This document shows positions 35,799 through 44,592 of a stretch of 64,000 nt of DNA, piece after piece (positions within the stretch are counted from its first letter, which is position 1; each line of letters begins with the position of its first letter). Origin of the DNA: Silvimonas amylolytica. Lineage in GTDB: Bacteria > Pseudomonadota > Gammaproteobacteria > Burkholderiales > Chitinibacteraceae. The stretch spans positions 639,939 to 703,938 of the forward strand of contig NZ_BMLY01000001.1 of the NCBI RefSeq assembly GCF_014645555.1, written 5' to 3'. The translations under genes and the position numbers were made by a program. The notes beneath the pieces are model-generated. The model worked only from the letters and a program-made list of their open reading frames with translations. It did no database searches and had not been told where the DNA came from.

Positions 35799-36203
35799 AT
35801 GCCGCAGGTCACAGGTAAATTCAATGTCACGATCACGCGACTGGAACCCGCCGAGCCGGATGAAGAAGCCGCGCTGGGCCGCATGGGTCTGGACAAGCGC
35901 TTTGAGGGGCCGCTGACGGGGAGCAGCAAGGGTCAGATGCTGAGTGCAGCCACCAACACGGTAGGTTCGGCCGGTTATGTGGCCATGGAGAAAGTCACCG
36001 GCACACTCGATGGTCTGCACGGTGGTTTTATTTTGCAGCATGCCGGCTCCATGAATCGCGGCACGCCATCGCTGACAGTCACCGTCGTGCCAGACTCTGG
36101 CTCCGGTGAGCTCACCGGTTTGATCGGCCGAATGGGCATCCGCATTGAAAACGGCCAGCACTTTTACGATTTCAGCTACACCCTGCCCGGCCCGGATCAA
36201 TAA
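35799..36203 (+). CDS. DUF3224 family protein
   Basis: The protein has 134 residues with the DUF3224 pattern: a KRFEGPLTGSSKGQML core and YVAMEKVTGTLDGLHGGFILQH. Members are small beta-barrel proteins (allene oxide cyclase-like) of unknown role. CCGGAGAA precedes the ATG at 35799. The last seven bases overlap the convergent ROK gene. Confidence 0.85.
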   Translation: MPQVTGKFNVTITRLEPAEPDEEAALGRMGLDKRFEGPLTGSSKGQMLSAATNTVGSAGYVAMEKVTGTLDGLHGGFILQHAGSMNRGTPSLTVTVVPDSGSGELTGLIGRMGIRIENGQHFYDFSYTLPGPDQ

Positions 36204-37417
36204 TTCTGCAGCAGTTCCTGAATGCCGCGCGGCGACAGCACTTTGTCGATGCCCAACGCAATGCCGCCGACAAGGCCCGCATCGCGACCCAGTTGCGAGT
36301 TCTCGATCGACAATCGCCGTGTCGCCAATGGCAAGGCGCGGCGATAGACGACGGCGCGGATGCCGGCCAACAAATCGTCACTCATATGTGCCATCTTGCC
36401 GCCCAGGATGATCGACGCCGGGTTGTACATATGCACCAGCATGGCGACGATCTCGCCAATCTCTGCCGCCGCCGTACGCAATAACCGCACGGCGTGCGGA
36501 TCGCCGCTCGTAATCAGGCCGGATAGCTCAGCCGTGGTCTGGATCTGCGCGCCCTTCAAGTCCTGCAGCTGACGCATTACCGCGCTGGCGGAGGCGATGG
36601 CCTCAAGACAGCCGATATTGCCGCAGCGGCAGATGACCTCGTCATGCAACGGCACGCGGATATGCCCGATATCGCCCGCGGCACCATCCGCGCCCCGGTG
36701 TAGTTCGCCATCTTTGGTGACGATGCCGCAGCCAATACCGCTGGCCACCTTGATAAACAACAGTGGCGATTGTGCCGTCGGGCGAGACCGCGCCTCACCC
36801 AGCGCCATCAGGTTCACGTCGTTATCCAGCATCACGGGCACGCCCATGCGGCGACGCACCCAGTCTGCAACGGCAAAACCATCCCAGCCGGGCATGATGG
36901 GCGGCCGCACCGGCATGCCGCGCTCAAAATCCACCGGGCTGGGAATACCGATCACCACACCCCGGATCGGCCGGTCACGCGCAGTGGATGACTGCAACAG
37001 TTTTTCGAACCGTTCGACGATTTCGCTCAGTAATAGCTCTGGGCCAATGGTCAGATCGGGCATGAAAGCTTCTTCTGCCAGACGGTGTTGTCCCAAATCT
37101 GCAACAACAAGCCGCCCGTGAGTGACCCCGATGTCGGCTACCAGGATCACGCCCGCCTTCATATTCAGCGACAAACCAGTCGATGGCCGCCCGCGCCCGG
37201 CATAACTGCCGCGCTGTTCGCTGACCAGGCCGCAATCGAGCAGTGGCTGCAAATACTCGGCCACGGTGGAGCGCGCCATACCGGTCATACGCGCCATATC
37301 AGCGCGGCTGATGCCGTTATCCAGCGCGATCAAGCGCGCCATCTGGCTCTGGATTTCGTGTTGCCCCAGCCGGAACGGTACGTCATCGGTGGGGTTATGT
37401 CGGGCTATCTCATACAT
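36197..37417 (-). CDS. ROK-family transcriptional repressor 2
   Basis: The protein has 406 residues: a winged helix-turn-helix (about 25-80; ISRADMARMTGMARSTVAEYL) and a ROK domain with zinc motif CRCGNIGCLEAI. The phosphate-binding glycines are altered (DIGVTHGRL), arguing against kinase activity. It is a paralogue of the ROK protein at 31837. It diverges from the Gfo/Idh/MocA gene, with a palindrome at 37510-37528 between them, so it probably controls that gene and perhaps the downstream transporter. Confidence 0.88.
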   Translation of the reverse strand: MYEIARHNPTDDVPFRLGQHEIQSQMARLIALDNGISRADMARMTGMARSTVAEYLQPLLDCGLVSEQRGSYAGRGRPSTGLSLNMKAGVILVADIGVTHGRLVVADLGQHRLAEEAFMPDLTIGPELLLSEIVERFEKLLQSSTARDRPIRGVVIGIPSPVDFERGMPVRPPIMPGWDGFAVADWVRRRMGVPVMLDNDVNLMALGEARSRPTAQSPLLFIKVASGIGCGIVTKDGELHRGADGAAGDIGHIRVPLHDEVICRCGNIGCLEAIASASAVMRQLQDLKGAQIQTTAELSGLITSGDPHAVRLLRTAAAEIGEIVAMLVHMYNPASIILGGKMAHMSDDLLAGIRAVVYRRALPLATRRLSIENSQLGRDAGLVGGIALGIDKVLSPRGIQELLQNY

Positions 37418-37509
37418 AAAAGTACTTACGTCGGAATATGCATTAAATCGAGCATAAGAGTGATTTTGTATGCTTTCAAGCGCAATTACATGCCGATAGC
37501 GAAAATCAT

Positions 37510-37528
37510 TATGTCGAAAATCGACATA
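37510..37528. promoter_or_regulatory. Candidate ROK operator between repressor 2 and the dehydrogenase gene
   Basis: TATGTCGA-AAA-TCGACATA is a perfect palindrome with 8-base arms in the AT-rich divergent region. A second inverted pair, GTAGTA (37549-37554) and TACTAC (37566-37571), lies just beyond. Confidence 0.6.
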
Positions 37529-37713
37529 AATAATACAAAATTTGCCGTGTAGTAGTGCAGATGAATACTACATCGCACCAAAGAGAGCCGCTTACGCCGA
37601 CCGATGCACTGATACGGGTAAAGCGCGCAAAACAAAGACTGTACCTGCGGGTACGGCAAGCGAGCATCACGCAGCCAGCGCGGCTGTGTTTGTAGCGAAA
37701 AACGGAGAGTGTC

Positions 37714-38841
37714 GTGAATAAAGCATTGGGCATTGCGATTATCGGTACAGGCATGATTGGTGCAGTACACCGTCGTGCTGCAGCGTTGAGCGGTGGTGTA
37801 TTGCGTGGGGTGGTGGCTTCCAGCCTGGAACGTTCACGCGTTGTTGCCCAACAATGGCAGTGTGAAGCCTATGCAGATGCTGATGCCGTATTCGCAGATA
37901 AAGCCATTGATGTCGTTCACATCTGTACACCCAACGCCACGCACCATGATCTGGCACGCCGCGCGCTACTCGCGGGCAAACATGTAATTTGCGAAAAACC
38001 ACTGGCCACCTCGCTGGCGGATGCCACCGAACTGGCCACACTGGCACGTGATAGCGGCCTTGTGACTGCCGTCCCGTTTGTTTATCGCTATCACCCCATG
38101 GTGCGCGAGGCCCGTGCCCGCATCGCCAATGGCGAACTGGGTGCGCTGAACCTGATTCATGGCAACTACCTGCAAGACTGGTTGCTAGGCGCCAATGACA
38201 CCAACTGGCGCGTCGATGCAGTCAAAGGCGGTGCCTCGCGCGCGTTTGCCGATATTGGTTCGCACTGGTGCGATCTGATGGAATGGGTGACCGGCGAGCG
38301 TTTTGTCGAAACCGTCAGCTCGCTGCGCACCGTGCTGGCCGAACGCCCTGCCGCCACCCGCGCTACGTTCTCGGGGTCGGCGGACGCCAATGACGCAAAA
38401 ATGGCAGTGACCACCGAAGACATTGCCGGCGCCCTCCTTCGTACCGATAAAGGCACGCTGGCCACGCTGACCATCAGCCAGGTGTCCGCCGGTCGCAAAA
38501 ATCACCTGTGGTTTGAGATCGACGGCATGAATGAAAGCCTGACCTTCAACCAGGAAGAGCCCGAACGCCTGTGGGTGGGCCAGCGCGATGCCATGCAGTT
38601 GTTCGTCAAAGACCCTTCGCAAGGGTCGGCCGAACAGCGTCGCCTTGCCACCCTGCCCGCTGGTCATGCTCAGGGTTATGCCGATTGCTTTGAGGCCTTT
38701 GTGGCCGATACGTATTCACAGATTCGTGGGGAGCCCCGTGAAGGTCTGCCAACCTTCGCTGACGGTGCGCGCTCCGCGCAGATTGTCGATGCCATCCTGG
38801 CTTCGGCGAAACAACGGGCCTGGACGTCCATCCCGGTCTGA
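37714..38841 (+). CDS. Gfo/Idh/MocA-family sugar oxidoreductase
   Basis: The protein has 375 residues. The Rossmann motif GTGMIG is at 11-16 and the family EKP with K95 at 94-96. Enzymes of this family oxidise or reduce sugars and inositols with NAD(P). The start is GTG at 37714 with CGGAGAG upstream. It is the first plus-strand gene after ROK repressor 2 and 126 bases before the ABC importer genes, so it probably acts on the imported sugar. The substrate is not decided by sequence. Confidence 0.85.
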   Translation: MNKALGIAIIGTGMIGAVHRRAAALSGGVLRGVVASSLERSRVVAQQWQCEAYADADAVFADKAIDVVHICTPNATHHDLARRALLAGKHVICEKPLATSLADATELATLARDSGLVTAVPFVYRYHPMVREARARIANGELGALNLIHGNYLQDWLLGANDTNWRVDAVKGGASRAFADIGSHWCDLMEWVTGERFVETVSSLRTVLAERPAATRATFSGSADANDAKMAVTTEDIAGALLRTDKGTLATLTISQVSAGRKNHLWFEIDGMNESLTFNQEEPERLWVGQRDAMQLFVKDPSQGSAEQRRLATLPAGHAQGYADCFEAFVADTYSQIRGEPREGLPTFADGARSAQIVDAILASAKQRAWTSIPV

Positions 38842-38940
38842 TGCAGTGCGGCGGATGCAGCCCTTCCTGTCTGGCTTGCGGAACGCTTAGAACGATGACT
38901 TTTTTTGTGCAGTGAACCCGACTTTCACACCCTATAAAAA

Positions 38941-38956
38941 GACGCCCTAGGGCGTC
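38941..38956. promoter_or_regulatory. Perfect 16-base palindrome at the alsB ribosome binding site
   Basis: GACGCCCTAGGGCGTC ends immediately before the GAGGAG Shine-Dalgarno of the binding-protein gene. As RNA it can fold to a 6-base-pair hairpin with loop CTAG. On the minus strand it is followed by TTTTT and looks like a terminator, though no minus-strand gene needs one. Confidence 0.55.
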
Positions 38957-38967
38957 GAGGAGTCACC

Positions 38968-39912
38968 ATGAACATCAAGCAACTGACCCTGGCTATCGCT
39001 GGCGCCGCCGCATTCACGCTGGGCCCGGTGCAATCTGCTTTCGCCGCCGATTACGCCGTAGTACTGAAAACACTGGCCAGCCCGTACTGGGTTGCCATGA
39101 AAGATGGCGTGCTGGCTGAAGCCAAAAAGCAAGGCGTCCAGGTCGACATCTTTGCCGCCAATTCTGAAGACGACATCACCGGCCAGCAACGCCTGCTGGA
39201 AGACGTGGTGAACAAGAACTACAGGGCCATCGGCGTGGCACCGATCTCGCCGGTGAACGTGGTGCAGGCCATCGCCGCAGCCAACAAAAAAGGCATCTAT
39301 GTTGTGAACATGGATGAGAAGGTGGACATGAGCCAGCTCAAAGCCGCGGGCGGCAGTGTGGTGGCGTTCCTCGCGACTGACAACGCAGCGCTGGGCGAGA
39401 AAGCCGGCAAGTACATTGTCAGCAAGCTGGGTAGCGCGGGCGGCAAGGTGGCCATTATCGAAGGCAAGGCCGGCAATTCATCCGGTGATGCCCGTCGTGA
39501 TGGCGTGAAGAAGGCTTTTGCTGCCGCACCAAATGTGAAAGTCGTGGCCAGCCTGCCAGCCGACTGGGATCGCTCCCGCGCGCTGGATGTAGCCACCAAC
39601 ATTTTGCAACGCAATCCGGATCTGAAGGCCATCTATGCCGCCAATGACACCATGGCGCTGGGCGCAGTCCAGGCCGTGAAGAATGCCGGCAAGCTGGGCA
39701 AGGTGCTGGTGATGGGTACGGACGGCGTACCGGAAGCCATTGACTCGGTGAAGCGTGGCGAGCTGACCGCGACCGCAGCACAAGACACCGCCACCCTGGG
39801 TGCCAAGTCGCTGGATATCCTGGTCCAGAGCGTGAAGAACAAGCCGGCTATCAAGCCAGATAACGCCCCGCAGTTTGTTGCGATTGATTCGAAGATTGTG
39901 ACCAAAGAGTAA
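38968..39912 (+). CDS. alsB: Sugar ABC transporter periplasmic binding protein, AlsB (D-allose)-like
   Basis: The protein has 314 residues with a signal peptide ending SAFAAD. The mature N-terminus YAVVLKTLASPYWVAMKDGV and later ADWDRSRALDVATN, YAANDTMALG and VMGTDGVPEA run closely parallel to E. coli AlsB as I recall it. It would deliver a hexose to AlsAC; allose or an allose-like sugar such as allulose is the best guess. GAGGAG precedes the ATG. It heads alsBAC. Confidence 0.85.
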   Translation: MNIKQLTLAIAGAAAFTLGPVQSAFAADYAVVLKTLASPYWVAMKDGVLAEAKKQGVQVDIFAANSEDDITGQQRLLEDVVNKNYRAIGVAPISPVNVVQAIAAANKKGIYVVNMDEKVDMSQLKAAGGSVVAFLATDNAALGEKAGKYIVSKLGSAGGKVAIIEGKAGNSSGDARRDGVKKAFAAAPNVKVVASLPADWDRSRALDVATNILQRNPDLKAIYAANDTMALGAVQAVKNAGKLGKVLVMGTDGVPEAIDSVKRGELTATAAQDTATLGAKSLDILVQSVKNKPAIKPDNAPQFVAIDSKIVTKE

Positions 39913-39974
39913 GCCGTGACGTGACGAGAAAAGGCCGGCTGCAACCGCGCCTTTTCTCCGGTTTCACCCATCAC

Positions 39975-41495
39975 ATGGATACACCAATGAGTACGCTTGT
40001 CGCAGTACGTAACGTGGTCAAACGCTTTCCCGGCACCGTGGCCCTGCAAGACGTCAGCTTTGATATCAACGCGGGCGAAGTGCATGCCCTGTTGGGGGAA
40101 AACGGCGCGGGAAAATCCACGCTGATGAAAATCCTCAGCGGGATTTACGAACCCACTTCCGGCACGATCGAACTGGCCGATGCCAGCTATGAGCGGCTGA
40201 CTCCGTCGATTTCCAAGGCCTTTGGCATCAGGTTGATCTATCAGGAACTCTCCGTGATTGATCACCTGAGCATTGAGGAAAACCTGTTTGTCGGCAGCCT
40301 GCCGACCATTCGCAAGTTTGGTGTGCCGGTCGTGGATAGCGCCCGCATCCGCCAGACCGCGCTCTCAGTGCTGGCGCGCGTGGGCCTCAAACGCCATCCG
40401 GCTACGCTGGTCAGCGACTTGTCGATCTCTGAAAAACAGCAGGTGGAAATTGCCAAAGCGCTGGCCAGCGACGCGCGCATCATCATCATGGATGAACCGA
40501 CCTCGTCGCTGACGGATGAAGAAGTCCACCACCTCTTTACCGTGATCCGCGAACTCAAGGGTCAGGGTATTGGCATTGTGTATATCTCGCACAAGCTCAA
40601 AGAGATTCCCATCATTGCGGATCGCGTATCGGTCCTCAAAGACGGTCGTTACGTCGGCACGTTTGATGCCAAAACCACGCCGCCGCAAAAGCTGGTGGCC
40701 TCGATGGTGGGCCGCGAGATCGAACACGCTCGCCCGGATGGCGCCCGCGTGGATCAAGACAAAGTGGTGTTTGCGGTAGAGCACCTCTCCTCCCGTGATG
40801 GCCGCGTCAAAGACGTGAGCTTTGAGTTGCACAAAGGCGAGATTCTGGGCTTTGCCGGGCTGATTGGTTCTGGCCGCAGCGAGTTGATGGAAGTCATCTT
40901 TGGTGCGCGGGCGCGTTCAGAAGGCCAGATCGAACTCAACGGCAAAGTGGTGTCCATCCCCTCGCCCTATCACGCGGTGAAAGCGGGGCTGGCGTTTGTC
41001 ACGGAAGACCGCCGCAACACCGGGTTTTTCCATAATTTCTCGATTGCCGAGAACATTTCCATCCTGCCGTTTGTAAAAAACACGCGCCACCAGGTGTCGC
41101 TGGAACGGCTGGATTTTGCCGAGGAAAAAGCCTTCGGTACGCAATACAAAGACAAGCTGCGCATTCGTTGTGCTTCGCCGCAGCAAAACATCACGGAACT
41201 CTCTGGCGGCAATCAGCAAAAGGCCATCATCGCCAAATGGCTGGCGGCCGAGAGCGACCTGTTCATTTTTGACGAACCCACCCGCGGGATCGATATCGGC
41301 GCCAAGACCGAGATTTACCAGATCATGCGGCAACTGGCCGACGCCGGTAAGGGCATCTTGATGGTGTCCTCCGAGCTGCCGGAACTCTTGTCCGTGTGCG
41401 ACCGCATTGCCGTCTACAAGGAAGGCAGCATTGCCGCCGTCTTGCCCAATAGCGAGGCGACGGAAGAAAACATCATGCATATCGCGACGGCTTGA
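39975..41495 (+). CDS. alsA: Sugar ABC transporter ATPase, AlsA-like (two nucleotide-binding domains)
   Basis: The protein has about 506 residues with tandem ABC domains. The first has Walker A GENGAGKST, signature-side LSISEKQQVEIAKAL and MDEPTSSL; the second has a degenerate Walker A (FAGLIGSGRSE) but a full signature ELSGGNQQK and FDEPTRGIDIGAK. This is the RbsA/AlsA layout, and FHNFSIAENI and NITELSGGNQQK are AlsA-like. The start is ATG 39975 or 39987; neither has a strong ribosome binding site. It powers import with AlsC. Confidence 0.88.
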   Translation: MDTPMSTLVAVRNVVKRFPGTVALQDVSFDINAGEVHALLGENGAGKSTLMKILSGIYEPTSGTIELADASYERLTPSISKAFGIRLIYQELSVIDHLSIEENLFVGSLPTIRKFGVPVVDSARIRQTALSVLARVGLKRHPATLVSDLSISEKQQVEIAKALASDARIIIMDEPTSSLTDEEVHHLFTVIRELKGQGIGIVYISHKLKEIPIIADRVSVLKDGRYVGTFDAKTTPPQKLVASMVGREIEHARPDGARVDQDKVVFAVEHLSSRDGRVKDVSFELHKGEILGFAGLIGSGRSELMEVIFGARARSEGQIELNGKVVSIPSPYHAVKAGLAFVTEDRRNTGFFHNFSIAENISILPFVKNTRHQVSLERLDFAEEKAFGTQYKDKLRIRCASPQQNITELSGGNQQKAIIAKWLAAESDLFIFDEPTRGIDIGAKTEIYQIMRQLADAGKGILMVSSELPELLSVCDRIAVYKEGSIAAVLPNSEATEENIMHIATA

Positions 41496-41537
41496 CCCAA
41501 CACGATATCTGGCAGCAAGCCCATCCACAGGGGCAGT

Positions 41538-42554
41538 ATGAATATGGAGAAAGACGATATGACGACGCAAGCCAATGCCGCCACACTGAGCGCGGGCACG
41601 GAGCAAAAGGCGAAGCTGGGCCTGGGTTCCATCTGGCAAAAATACGGCACGCTGGGCATTTTGATTCTGCTGGTGGTGATCTCCAGCGCACTCTCGCCCC
41701 AGTTCTTTCTGACGCGTGACAACCTGGTGCAGGTATTGCTGCAAAGCTCGGTAATGATCTTGCTGGCTTGTGGTGTGTTTTTCACCATCCTGATCGCCGG
41801 GATCGACCTCTCCGTCGGTTCCATGCTGGCGTTGACCGGCATGGTCTCGGCCCAGTTGACGGTCGCCGGCATGCCGTTCTGGCTGGCTATCTTGCTGGGT
41901 GGCGTGCTGCTGGGTGCCATGCTGGGCGCGATCAACGGCGTCCTGGTCAATGTCACACAACTGCACCCTTTCATCATCACCCTGGGCACCATGGCCATTT
42001 ACCGTGGCCTGACGTTGATCATCTCTGATGCGCGTTCGGTGTTCGGTTTTGATCCGCGCTTCTCTGACATCGTCGCTGGCCACATTCTGGGTATTCCGGT
42101 ACCGGTGCTGATTGCGGTGGTCGTCTCGGGCTTCCTGTATTTCCTGGCACGTTTCACCAAGCTGGGCCGCAATATCTACGCCTTGGGCGGCAACGCACAA
42201 GCGGCATGGTTCTCTGGCATCAATATCAAGCTGCACACGCTGATGGTGTTCATCATCTCTGGCGTCTGTGCCGGCGTGGCAGGCGTGGTCACCGTGGCGC
42301 GTACTGGCGCGGCAGAACCGAACGCCGGCACCGGTTTTGAGACCTTCGCCATTGCCTCTGCCATTATCGGCGGCACCAGTTTCTTTGGTGGCCGTGGTGC
42401 GGTGACAGGTGTGGTCGTCGGCGGCCTGATCATTGGCGTGATCAACAACATCCTGAACATCATGAATGTGCAGTCCTATTACCAGCAGATTGTCATGGGC
42501 GCCCTGATCATTGGCGCGGTGACGGCTGACAAGCTGTTCGGGCGCAAGAAGTAA
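41538..42554 (+). CDS. alsC: Sugar ABC transporter permease, AlsC-like
   Basis: The protein has 338 residues with eight to ten membrane helices and the RbsC/AlsC marks LIAGIDLSVGSMLAL and GGTSFFGGRGAVTGVVVGGLIIGVI. It forms the inner-membrane channel for AlsBA. Two starts are possible: 41538 (AGGGG four bases upstream) and 41559 (GGAG nine bases upstream). A strong terminator 38 bases after the stop ends the transporter message. Confidence 0.88.
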   Translation: MNMEKDDMTTQANAATLSAGTEQKAKLGLGSIWQKYGTLGILILLVVISSALSPQFFLTRDNLVQVLLQSSVMILLACGVFFTILIAGIDLSVGSMLALTGMVSAQLTVAGMPFWLAILLGGVLLGAMLGAINGVLVNVTQLHPFIITLGTMAIYRGLTLIISDARSVFGFDPRFSDIVAGHILGIPVPVLIAVVVSGFLYFLARFTKLGRNIYALGGNAQAAWFSGINIKLHTLMVFIISGVCAGVAGVVTVARTGAAEPNAGTGFETFAIASAIIGGTSFFGGRGAVTGVVVGGLIIGVINNILNIMNVQSYYQQIVMGALIIGAVTADKLFGRKK

Positions 42555-42591
42555 GTTTCCTCCTCAGGCTCATGCTGTGCCTGATTCTGCC

Positions 42592-42626
42592 GGACTGGCA
42601 GTCCCTCACTGCCAGTCCTTTTTTTT
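42592..42626 (+). terminator. Intrinsic terminator after alsC
   Basis: GGACTGGCAG pairs perfectly with CTGCCAGTCC over a 7-base loop, followed by eight Ts. Confidence 0.92.
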
Positions 42627-42644
42627 ATTCCGCTGGAAAACAAC

Positions 42645-43268
42645 ATGGCCATCAAAGCCGTTGTGTTCGATCTGGGTGGTGTGCTGTTCGATTGGGATGC
42701 CGATTACGTCTACCGTGAACTGATCCCGGACGAAGTTGCGCGCAAACACTTTCTGGGCCACATCTGCAATGGCGCCTGGCGCCTGAAACAAGACGCTGGC
42801 CAGAGCCTGCAAGCCGGTACCGATGAACTGGCCGCAGCTCACCCGCAGCACGAAATGCTGATCCGCCTCTTTTACCGCCGCTGGCCAGAAATGCTGCGTG
42901 GCACACTGCCCGAAGGCATGGCGATTTTCGACGCGCTACGCCATGCCGATATCCCTGTTTATGCCCTGACCAACTGGGCCGCAGACACCTGGCCCTACAC
43001 GCTCAGCCATTACCCGTTTTTGCAAGGTTTCAGGCGCATTGTCGTGTCTGGTCTGGAGGGCATGGTCAAGCCGCAGTTGCCGCTTTATCACCTGACCCAT
43101 GAGCGCATCGGGATGGATCTGCCAGACATTTCACCGGCAGAAATCGCATTCATTGACGACACACAGATCAACGCCGAAGCCGCCCGCACTTTTGGCTGGC
43201 ACGGCATTCACCACATTGCCGCCACAGAGACCGCTCGCCAGTTGCGTGAGCTGGGTCTGCCTGTGTGA
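42645..43268 (+). CDS. HAD-superfamily (class IA) phosphatase
   Basis: The protein has 207 residues. It has motif I FDLGGVLFDWD (nucleophile D9), motif II ALTNW, the Lys of VKPQ and motif IV IDDTQIN. The pattern is near YihX-type sugar phosphatases, where the second Asp of DxD is also absent. It may dephosphorylate a sugar phosphate from this locus. It starts after the alsC terminator, so it has its own promoter or depends on read-through. The 2-hydroxyacid dehydrogenase follows after 54 bases. Confidence 0.8.
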   Translation: MAIKAVVFDLGGVLFDWDADYVYRELIPDEVARKHFLGHICNGAWRLKQDAGQSLQAGTDELAAAHPQHEMLIRLFYRRWPEMLRGTLPEGMAIFDALRHADIPVYALTNWAADTWPYTLSHYPFLQGFRRIVVSGLEGMVKPQLPLYHLTHERIGMDLPDISPAEIAFIDDTQINAEAARTFGWHGIHHIAATETARQLRELGLPV

Positions 43269-43322
43269 TGAGCTGCCCGCATACAACACCAACATCACGG
43301 CCATCGTGCCGAGGAGTTCGAT

Positions 43323-44354
43323 ATGTCTAACCAGAAAACCATCCTGCTCGTCCCCTCGCCCCGCAAGGTGGCTGACATTTTTGATGCAGACGATCTGGCC
43401 CGCCTGAAAGCGTTAGGCGAACTGGTCATCTTTAATGATCCGGCCGAACTGACCGATGCCCGTTTTGCCGACCTGGCACCGAATATCGAGATCATCATCG
43501 GCCAGATCAACCTGCCCAAAGAACGGCTGGAAAGCACCCCGCAATTGCGCGCCGTGGTCAATGTGGAAGGCAATTTCCTGCCCAATATCGACTACGACTA
43601 CGCCATGAGCCGTGGCATTCGCGTACTGAACGTCAGCCCGGTATTTGCCGAACCCGTGGCTGAAGCGGCGTTGGGCATGGCCATCGATCTGGCTCGAGGC
43701 ATCAGCCGGTCTGACCGCTATTTCCGTAACAACACCGAAAAATACGGTCTGGATGCCAATCGCGATGCGTATTCGCTGCATCGCCAGAACATCGGCTTTG
43801 TCGGGTTTGGTGATCTTGGCCGTGCCATCGTGCCGTTGCTGGCCCCGTTCAACCCGACCATCCGTGCCTTCGACCCATGGCTGCCCGCCGATTACATTGC
43901 CAGTTTCGGCTGCCAGGCAGCAACGCTGGATGAAGTCCTGCAGACCTCGCAAATCACCTTTGTGGTCGCCGGCGTGACATCGCAAAACCAGGGTTTCCTG
44001 GGTGCCGATGCGTTTGCCAGTATGCCCAAAGGCGCATCACTGATTCTGGTGAGCCGAGCTGGCGTAGTGGACTTTGATGCGATGCTGGAGGCCGCAGAAA
44101 GCGGCCATATCCGCGTGGCGACAGATGTATTCCCGGAAGAACCTGTTCCTACCAATCACCGCGCCCGCCACGGCGACAACGTGCTGTTGTCACCCCATCA
44201 AGCCGGGGCGATGGATGAAGCATTGCGGCAGATCGGCAAGCGTACCGTGGCAGATGCCGAGTTGATTGCACGCGGGTTGCCACCGATCATGTGCAAAGTG
44301 GCGCAGCCAGAGACGGTGGCCATGTTCCGCAGCAAGCCGGTGAGCAAGAGCTGA
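43323..44354 (+). CDS. D-2-hydroxyacid dehydrogenase family protein
   Basis: The protein has 343 residues. The NAD-binding motif GFGDLG is at 161-166 and the catalytic triad candidates are R245, E272/E273 and H292 (SPHQAG). These enzymes reduce 2-keto acids or oxidise D-2-hydroxy acids such as glycerate, glyoxylate or phosphoglycerate. The substrate here is unknown; a sugar-acid intermediate of the neighbouring pathway is an inference. GAGGAG precedes the ATG. Confidence 0.83.
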   Translation: MSNQKTILLVPSPRKVADIFDADDLARLKALGELVIFNDPAELTDARFADLAPNIEIIIGQINLPKERLESTPQLRAVVNVEGNFLPNIDYDYAMSRGIRVLNVSPVFAEPVAEAALGMAIDLARGISRSDRYFRNNTEKYGLDANRDAYSLHRQNIGFVGFGDLGRAIVPLLAPFNPTIRAFDPWLPADYIASFGCQAATLDEVLQTSQITFVVAGVTSQNQGFLGADAFASMPKGASLILVSRAGVVDFDAMLEAAESGHIRVATDVFPEEPVPTNHRARHGDNVLLSPHQAGAMDEALRQIGKRTVADAELIARGLPPIMCKVAQPETVAMFRSKPVSKS

Positions 44355-44592
44355 TAGCGACAGCGTGGCACCTTCGTTAATCCAGCGGGACCGGAATCCA
44401 GCGGCAATGCGCGCAAGGTTGCGAAAACCTGAAGTGCTGTTAGCGCCTCCGTCGCTGTGATTTGATACCGGGGGAGCCTGGAGCACGGTACTGTCATGTG
44501 GGTCGCCAAATTGCCGTCGGGCAACCCTCGACTTCTGACACACTCGCGCCCAAAGCGCTAACACAACCCCTCGCCCAAACAGGACACCAACT

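Noticed and set aside
31837-37417. ROK proteins considered as sugar kinases (AlsK-type)
   Set aside because: Both have N-terminal winged helix-turn-helix domains and degraded ATP-binding glycines, so they are regulators.
40917-42236. 439-residue minus-strand frame opposite alsA/alsC
   Set aside because: Antisense shadow across two real genes; composition is typical of mirrored coding.
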